In this document: positions 59,542-64,000 of the stretch, piece by piece
Layout of the letters: every line of letters begins with the position of its first letter
How positions within the stretch are numbered: position 1 is the first letter of the stretch
Source: an uncultured Piscinibacter sp.
Lineage (GTDB): Bacteria > Pseudomonadota > Gammaproteobacteria > Burkholderiales > Burkholderiaceae_C
Reading direction: 5' to 3'
Assembly: GCF_937952055.1 (NCBI RefSeq)
Contig: NZ_CALFYO010000008.1
Coordinates: 1 to 64,000 of the forward strand
DNA: 64,000 nt
The notes under the pieces: model-generated
What the model was told of the DNA's origin: nothing
The model's database searches: none
Seen by the model: only the letters and a program-made list of their open reading frames with translations
Position numbers and translations under genes: made by a program

Positions 59542-61968
59542 TCAGGGCGCCGGCGTCATGCCCCAGATCTGCTGCGCGTACTCGCGGATCGTGCGGTCGG
59601 AGGAGAACGCGCCCATGCCGGCCACGTTGGCGATCGCCCGCGAGGCCCATTCGCCAGCCTGGCGATAGAGCGCGTCGACGCGCAGCTGCGTCTCCACATA
59701 GGGGCCGAAATCGGCCAGCAGGAGGTAGTGGTCGCCGCCCCACAGCAGCGAGTCGGCCAGGCCGCGGTAGCGTCCTGGCTCCTCCGGCGAGAACTGGCCG
59801 CCGGCGATCGCGTCGAGCACGTGCCTCAATTGCGGGTTGCTCTCGTAGTAGCGCATCGGCTGGTACCCGCCGGCGCGCAGCGACAGCACCTCGGGCGTCT
59901 TCAGGCCGAAGATGAAGATGTTGTCGTCGCCCACGTGCTGGCGAATCTCGATGTTCGCGCCGTCATCGGTGCCGATGGTCAGCGCGCCGTTGAGCGCCAG
60001 CTTCATGTTGCCGGTACCCGAGGCCTCGGTGCCGGCCGTGGAGATCTGCTCGGACAGGTCGGCGCCGGGCATGACCACCTCGGCGACCGAGACGCCGTAG
60101 TTCGGCACGAAGACCACCTTCAGCAACCCGGCGACGCGCGGATCGTGGTTGACCACGTGGCCGACGTCGTGGATCAGGCGGATGATGCTCTTCGCCATCG
60201 CGTAGGACGACGCTGCCTTGCCGGCGAAGATTACCGTGCGCGGCACCCAGCCGGCGTTCGGGTGGGCGAGGATGGCCTGGTAGCGTGCCACCACGTGCAG
60301 CACGTTGAGCAACTGGCGCTTGTACTCGTGGATGCGCTTGACTTGCACGTCGAACAGGCTGGCCGGGTCGACGGCGATGCCGGTGACGCGCGCAATGTGC
60401 TCTGCCAGCCGCGCCTTGTTGGCACGCTTGACGGCCATGAACTCGTCGCGGAAGGACGCATTGCCACGCTGGTCGCGCAGCGCCTGCAGCTGGTCGAGGT
60501 CGAGACGCCATTGCCGCCCTATGGTCCGGTCGAGCAGGCCGGCCAGCCCCGGGTTGGCCTGCGCCAGCCAGCGCCGCGGCGTGACGCCGTTGGTCATGTT
60601 GGTGAAGCGATCCGGCCACAGCGATGCGAAGTCGGCGAAGATCGTCTTGACCAGAAGGTCCGAGTGCAGCGCGGAGACGCCGTTCACTTTGTGGCTGCCC
60701 ACGATCGACAGGTGCGCCATGCGCACTCGGCGTTCCCCGTTCTCGTCGATCAGCGAAAGGCGCGCCAGGAACCCGTGATCGCCGGGCCGGTGGTGCGAAG
60801 CGAACTCGAGGAACTCCTGGTTGATGCGGAAGATGATCTCCAGGTGGCGAGGCAGCACGTGCTGCATCAGCGCCACCGGCCAGGTCTCCAGCGCCTCGGG
60901 CATCAGCGTGTGGTTGGTGTAGGAGAAGACGCGCTGGGTGATGCACCAGGCTTTGTCCCAGGCCATGTCGTGCTCGTCGCACAGCACACGCATGAGCTCG
61001 GCCACGGCGATCGCCGGGTGCGTGTCGTTCAGGTGCATGGCCACCTGGTCGGCGAGGTTGGCGAGCGTGCCATGCTCCTCGAGGTGGCGATCGAGGATGT
61101 CCTGCACCGACGCAGCGACGAAGAAGTACTCCTGGCGCAGGCGCAATTCGCGGCCGGCCGGCGTGCTGTCGTTCGGATAGAGCACCCAGGAGATGTTCTC
61201 GTACTCGTTCTTCACGCCGGCGGCGCGCGCGTAATCGCCGGTGTTGAAGGCGTGCAGGTCGATGTGCGCCGGCGCCACGGCCTTCCACAGCCGCAGCGTG
61301 CTGACCTTGTCGGTACCGTGGCCAGGCACGACCATGTCGTGCGCTTTCGCGGCCACCTCGCCGCCATGCCGCCACACGGGCTTGTTGCCCTGATGCTCGA
61401 CCCAGCCGCCGAAGCGCACCGGGTAGCTCACGCCCGAGCGAGGGAACTCCCAGGGCGTGCCATCGGCCAGCCAGGGGTCGGGGTATTCGACCTGGCAGCC
61501 GTTCTGGATCTCCTGCGCGAACATGCCGTACTCGTATCGGATGCCGTAGCCGAAGGAGGGCAGGCCGAGGGTGGCCATGGAGTCGAGGAAGCAGGCCGCG
61601 AGCCGACCGAGACCGCCGTTGCCGAGTGCCGCATCGGGCTCGCGCTCGGCCACCTCCTCCAGCTTGCGTGCGTGCGCCTGGGCGGCTTTGCCGGCACCTT
61701 CGACCAAGCCCAGTGCCGCCAGCGCGTTGCCCATGGTGCGGCCGATGAGGAATTCCATCGACAGGTAGTAGACGCGGCGGGCCTTCGCCTCGCGCTCGCG
61801 CGTCTGCGTGGCGACCCAGCGGCGCGACAGCTGCTCGCGCGCCACCTGGGCTATCGCCTGCATCAGCTCGGTGGAGGAGGCCTGCGCCGGGGTCACGCCC
61901 ACGGTCTTCAGCAGGTGATCGTCGACGCCGCCGACGATGGCGACGGGAGAAAGCGGGTTCGTTTCCAC
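59542..61968 (-). CDS. glgP: Glycogen phosphorylase GlgP
   Basis: An 808-residue PLP enzyme that releases glucose 1-phosphate from glycogen ends. Seen: RRVYYLSMEFLIGRTMGNALAALG, YGIRYEYGMFAQEI, HPAIAVAELMRVLCDE, the VKRIHEYKRQLLNVLH motif, and the PLP lysine in TASGTGNMKLALNGAL-type sequence (EASGTGNMKLALNGALTIGT). Length is normal. It is the first gene of the minus-strand breakdown/branching operon and is divergent from glgC. Confidence 0.97.
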   Translation of the reverse strand: METNPLSPVAIVGGVDDHLLKTVGVTPAQASSTELMQAIAQVAREQLSRRWVATQTREREAKARRVYYLSMEFLIGRTMGNALAALGLVEGAGKAAQAHARKLEEVAEREPDAALGNGGLGRLAACFLDSMATLGLPSFGYGIRYEYGMFAQEIQNGCQVEYPDPWLADGTPWEFPRSGVSYPVRFGGWVEHQGNKPVWRHGGEVAAKAHDMVVPGHGTDKVSTLRLWKAVAPAHIDLHAFNTGDYARAAGVKNEYENISWVLYPNDSTPAGRELRLRQEYFFVAASVQDILDRHLEEHGTLANLADQVAMHLNDTHPAIAVAELMRVLCDEHDMAWDKAWCITQRVFSYTNHTLMPEALETWPVALMQHVLPRHLEIIFRINQEFLEFASHHRPGDHGFLARLSLIDENGERRVRMAHLSIVGSHKVNGVSALHSDLLVKTIFADFASLWPDRFTNMTNGVTPRRWLAQANPGLAGLLDRTIGRQWRLDLDQLQALRDQRGNASFRDEFMAVKRANKARLAEHIARVTGIAVDPASLFDVQVKRIHEYKRQLLNVLHVVARYQAILAHPNAGWVPRTVIFAGKAASSYAMAKSIIRLIHDVGHVVNHDPRVAGLLKVVFVPNYGVSVAEVVMPGADLSEQISTAGTEASGTGNMKLALNGALTIGTDDGANIEIRQHVGDDNIFIFGLKTPEVLSLRAGGYQPMRYYESNPQLRHVLDAIAGGQFSPEEPGRYRGLADSLLWGGDHYLLLADFGPYVETQLRVDALYRQAGEWASRAIANVAGMGAFSSDRTIREYAQQIWGMTPAP

Positions 61969-62348
61969 TCGGGATCCTTTGTGGTGCGGCGGCGCTCATG
62001 GCGCCACCGGCCTTGCGGCGGGTGCGCAGTGTCCATGCCCGAATCAGGGGCGTCAACCGCGGGCAGATCGCAATTTTCGCGCCCACACCGGCCATCGGCG
62101 ATGCCCGGTTACGGGCGATTCCACGGCACCGGAAAGGGCCCCCCGCCCTCGGCCCAGGCGCATGGCACGGGCCGCGCTTCGCAGTTACGCTGAAGTACGG
62201 TGAAACAACATCGACTCCATGCACTCGGGGGGCTGCGGGCGCACCGTCTGCCGGTCCGGTGCTGTTGCGCCGATGCCGAAATCATTGATCATCGGGGCGC
62301 GGGACCGCCGCGGCAGTCCACGCCCACAACGACAAAGGAGATGACCCC
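61969..62348. promoter_or_regulatory. Divergent control region between glgP and glgC
   Basis: A 380-base spacer without genes. For glgP, TTGACG (minus strand, 62056-62051) is followed after 17 bases by a weak GACACT, which is possible but poor. For glgC no good hexamer pair was found; AAGGAG before its ATG (62335-62340) is the ribosome-binding site. No operator dyad stands out. Confidence 0.35.
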
Positions 62349-63620
62349 ATGAGTCCGAACGATCTGGCGCTCAGCCTGGACCTGCCCAAGCGCAGTGTGG
62401 CCCTGGTGCTGGCCGGTGGCCGAGGCAGTCGGCTGAAGCACCTGACCGACCGGCGCGCCAAGCCGGCGGTCTACTTCGGCGGCAAGTTCCGCATCATCGA
62501 CTTCGCGCTGTCCAATTGCCTGAACTCGGGGATCCGCCGCATCGGCGTGATCACGCAGTACAAGAGCCACAGCCTGATGCGCCACCTGCAGCGGGGCTGG
62601 GCGTTCCTGAAGAGCGAGATGAACGAATTCGTCGATCTGATGCCCGCGCAGCAGCGCGTCGACGAGGAGAGTTGGTACCGCGGCACGGCCGACGCCGTGT
62701 ACCAGAACCAGGACATCCTGGCCAGCTACGGTGCCGACTACATCGTTGTCCTCGCCGGCGACCACGTCTACAAGATGAACTACGCGCTGATGTTGGCCGA
62801 TCACGTGGCCAAGGGGCGCGACTGCACGGTCGGCTGCATCGAGGTGCCACGCGCCGAGGCCACCGGCTTCGGCGTGATGGCGGTGGACAAGAACAACCTC
62901 ATCGTCGACTTCGTCGAGAAGCCGGCCGATCCTCCTGCCATGCCCGGCAAGCCGGATCGCGCGCTGGCCAGCATGGGCATCTACGTGTTCAACGCACGCT
63001 ACCTCTACAGGGAACTGGAGCGGGACATCAACGACCCCAATTCGAGCCACGACTTCGGCAAGGACATCATTCCTCATGCGGTGCGCCAGGGCCAGGCGGT
63101 CGCCCATCCGTTCGACCTCAGCGCCGTCGGCACGCGGCACAACGAGGAGCCCTATTGGCGAGACGTCGGCACCATCGACGCCTATTGGGATGCCAACATC
63201 GACCTCACCGCCACCGACCCGCTGCTCAATCTGTACGACACCCGCTGGCCGATCTGGACCTACCAGCCGCAGCTGCCGCCGGCAAAGTTTGTGCACAACC
63301 AGGACGATCGGCGCGGCATGGCGATCGAGTCCATGGTCTCTGGCGGCTGCATCGTTTCGGGCCACGTGTTCCGTTCGGTGCTGTTTTCCAGCGTGCGCGT
63401 GCACTCCTTCGCCAGCGTGAACTGGGCGGTGCTGCTGCCCGGGGTGCAGGTCGGTCGCGGCGCGCGGCTGACGCGCGTGGTGGTCGACCGCGGTTGCGTC
63501 ATTCCAGACGGCATGGCCATCGGCGAAGATGCCGCCAGCGACGCGGAGAATTTCTACCGCTCCGACAACGGCATCACGCTGGTCACCCGCGAGATGCTCG
63601 CCAAGCTCGAGGAACGCTGA
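62349..63620 (+). CDS. glgC: Glucose-1-phosphate adenylyltransferase GlgC
   Basis: A 423-residue ADP-glucose pyrophosphorylase, the committed and allosterically controlled step of glycogen synthesis. It has LVLAGGRGSRLKHLTDRRAKPAVYFGGKFRIIDF (nucleotide loop and activator lysine), GTADAVYQNQDIL, VVLAGDHVYKMNY, FVEKP and WRDVGTIDAYWDANI, with the C-terminal left-handed beta-helix. AAGGAG lies eight bases upstream. glgA follows after three bases. Confidence 0.97.
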   Translation: MSPNDLALSLDLPKRSVALVLAGGRGSRLKHLTDRRAKPAVYFGGKFRIIDFALSNCLNSGIRRIGVITQYKSHSLMRHLQRGWAFLKSEMNEFVDLMPAQQRVDEESWYRGTADAVYQNQDILASYGADYIVVLAGDHVYKMNYALMLADHVAKGRDCTVGCIEVPRAEATGFGVMAVDKNNLIVDFVEKPADPPAMPGKPDRALASMGIYVFNARYLYRELERDINDPNSSHDFGKDIIPHAVRQGQAVAHPFDLSAVGTRHNEEPYWRDVGTIDAYWDANIDLTATDPLLNLYDTRWPIWTYQPQLPPAKFVHNQDDRRGMAIESMVSGGCIVSGHVFRSVLFSSVRVHSFASVNWAVLLPGVQVGRGARLTRVVVDRGCVIPDGMAIGEDAASDAENFYRSDNGITLVTREMLAKLEER

Positions 63621-63623
63621 ACG

Positions 63624-64000
63624 ATGAGAGTGCTGCATGCGGCGGCGGAGGTCTTTCCGCTGGTCAAGACGGGGGGGCTGGCCGACGTGGTGGGTGCGTT
63701 GCCGCAGGCCCTGGCCCGCGCCGGCGCCGACGTGCGGCTGGTGCTGCCCGGCTACCCGACCATCGTCGACGCGGTGCTGCACCAGAAGACGCTCGTCGAA
63801 CTGGGGCCGCTGTTTGGTGCCGGTCGCGTCGCGCTGCGCCTTGGCACCATGCCCTACAGCCATGTGCCCGCGTACGTGGTCGACGCACCCTACCTGTACC
63901 GGCGCAGCGGCGGCCCCTACCAGGCCGGCGACGGCAGCGAATGGGCCGACAACCTGCAACGATTCGCGCTGCTGGGCTGGATGGCGGCCCACCTGGCCGC
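63624..64000 (+). CDS. glgA: Glycogen synthase GlgA, 5' part (cut by window end)
   Basis: The first 125 or so residues of a GT5 ADP-glucose glycogen synthase: MRVLHAAAEVFPLVKTGGLADVVGALPQAL with the ADP-glucose-binding KTGGLAD loop, then VRLVLPGYPTI and the linker toward the first Rossmann domain. The ATG is 3 bases after the glgC stop, so the pair is one synthesis operon. The catalytic C-terminal domain lies beyond the window. Confidence 0.95.
   Translation, partial: MRVLHAAAEVFPLVKTGGLADVVGALPQALARAGADVRLVLPGYPTIVDAVLHQKTLVELGPLFGAGRVALRLGTMPYSHVPAYVVDAPYLYRRSGGPYQAGDGSEWADNLQRFALLGWMAAHLA

Noticed and set aside
59272..62193. Plus-strand open frame of over 900 codons opposite glgP
   Set aside because: A shadow of glgP with no recognisable domains.
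1..64000. CRISPR array, prophage, transposase or toxin-antitoxin system
   Set aside because: No regularly spaced repeats, phage structural genes, transposase motifs or paired small toxin genes were seen on either strand.

Overview
The window is GC-rich chromosomal DNA from a betaproteobacterium, most likely order Burkholderiales (Rubrivivax/Leptothrix/Methylibium/Rhizobacter type). This is inferred from gene content and order, not from a database search. The pointers are dnaG-rpoD with a Lys/Ala-rich RpoD extension, an H-NS-type protein with the TWSGRG motif, divergent lptF-lptG and pepA-holC, a CysB-type regulator, a FimV-like protein and a BraC/LivK-type binding protein. No plasmid, phage, insertion sequence or CRISPR array was seen.

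Layout. (1) 1-10.1 kb, minus strand: partial rpoD, dnaG, a MASE1-PAS-GGDEF-EAL protein whose stop lies 10 nt before the dnaG start, an H-NS-like protein, an orphan iron-binding periplasmic protein with a Fur-like site, yggX and argA. (2) 10.2-15.2 kb, plus strand: a VOC protein, the DEAH RNA helicase hrpA, a small hypothetical, then tRNA-Pro(TGG) and tRNA-Arg(TCT). (3) 15.2-34.1 kb, the accessory region: an alanine/D-alanine cluster (dadA-agcS-alr) divergent from a TyrR/PhhR-type regulator, a decayed CueR/MerR gene, a lipoprotein hydrolase divergent from a CadC-like regulator broken by an in-frame stop, a large BTAD-AAA regulator divergent from a small protein plus truncated haemoglobin, a haemolysin-III protein, a patatin and a GntP-type permease. 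Long gene-poor spacers separate these genes. A copy of the tRNA-Arg 3' end near 34.05 kb makes it possible that this stretch was once an inserted segment. (4) 34.2-45.3 kb: an uncharacterised membrane pair (DUF2157 and a DUF4401/GDYXXLXY fusion), a YfcG-type GST, an unknown protein, an acyl-CoA dehydrogenase plus APH-type kinase pair below a Crp/Fnr regulator, a class II aldolase, an enoyl-CoA hydratase/isomerase and a FimV-like protein. (5) 45.3-53.7 kb: methionine-type aminotransferase, cysB, cbiX, lptG, lptF, then pepA-holC-hypothetical and a branched-chain amino acid binding protein. (6) 53.7-64 kb: a glycogen cluster with glgP-glgB-glgX-malQ on minus, divergent from glgC-glgA on plus. It encodes synthesis (GlgC, GlgA, GlgB) and breakdown (GlgP, GlgX, MalQ).

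The best leads are a near-consensus sigma-54 promoter in front of dadA beside a TyrR-type activator with a GAFSGA loop; the c-di-GMP protein inserted ahead of dnaG-rpoD; the kinase/acyl-CoA dehydrogenase pair, which resembles a split ACAD10/11 or LvaA/LvaC system; the DUF2157/GDYXXLXY membrane module; the possible tRNA-bounded segment; and two decaying regulator genes.
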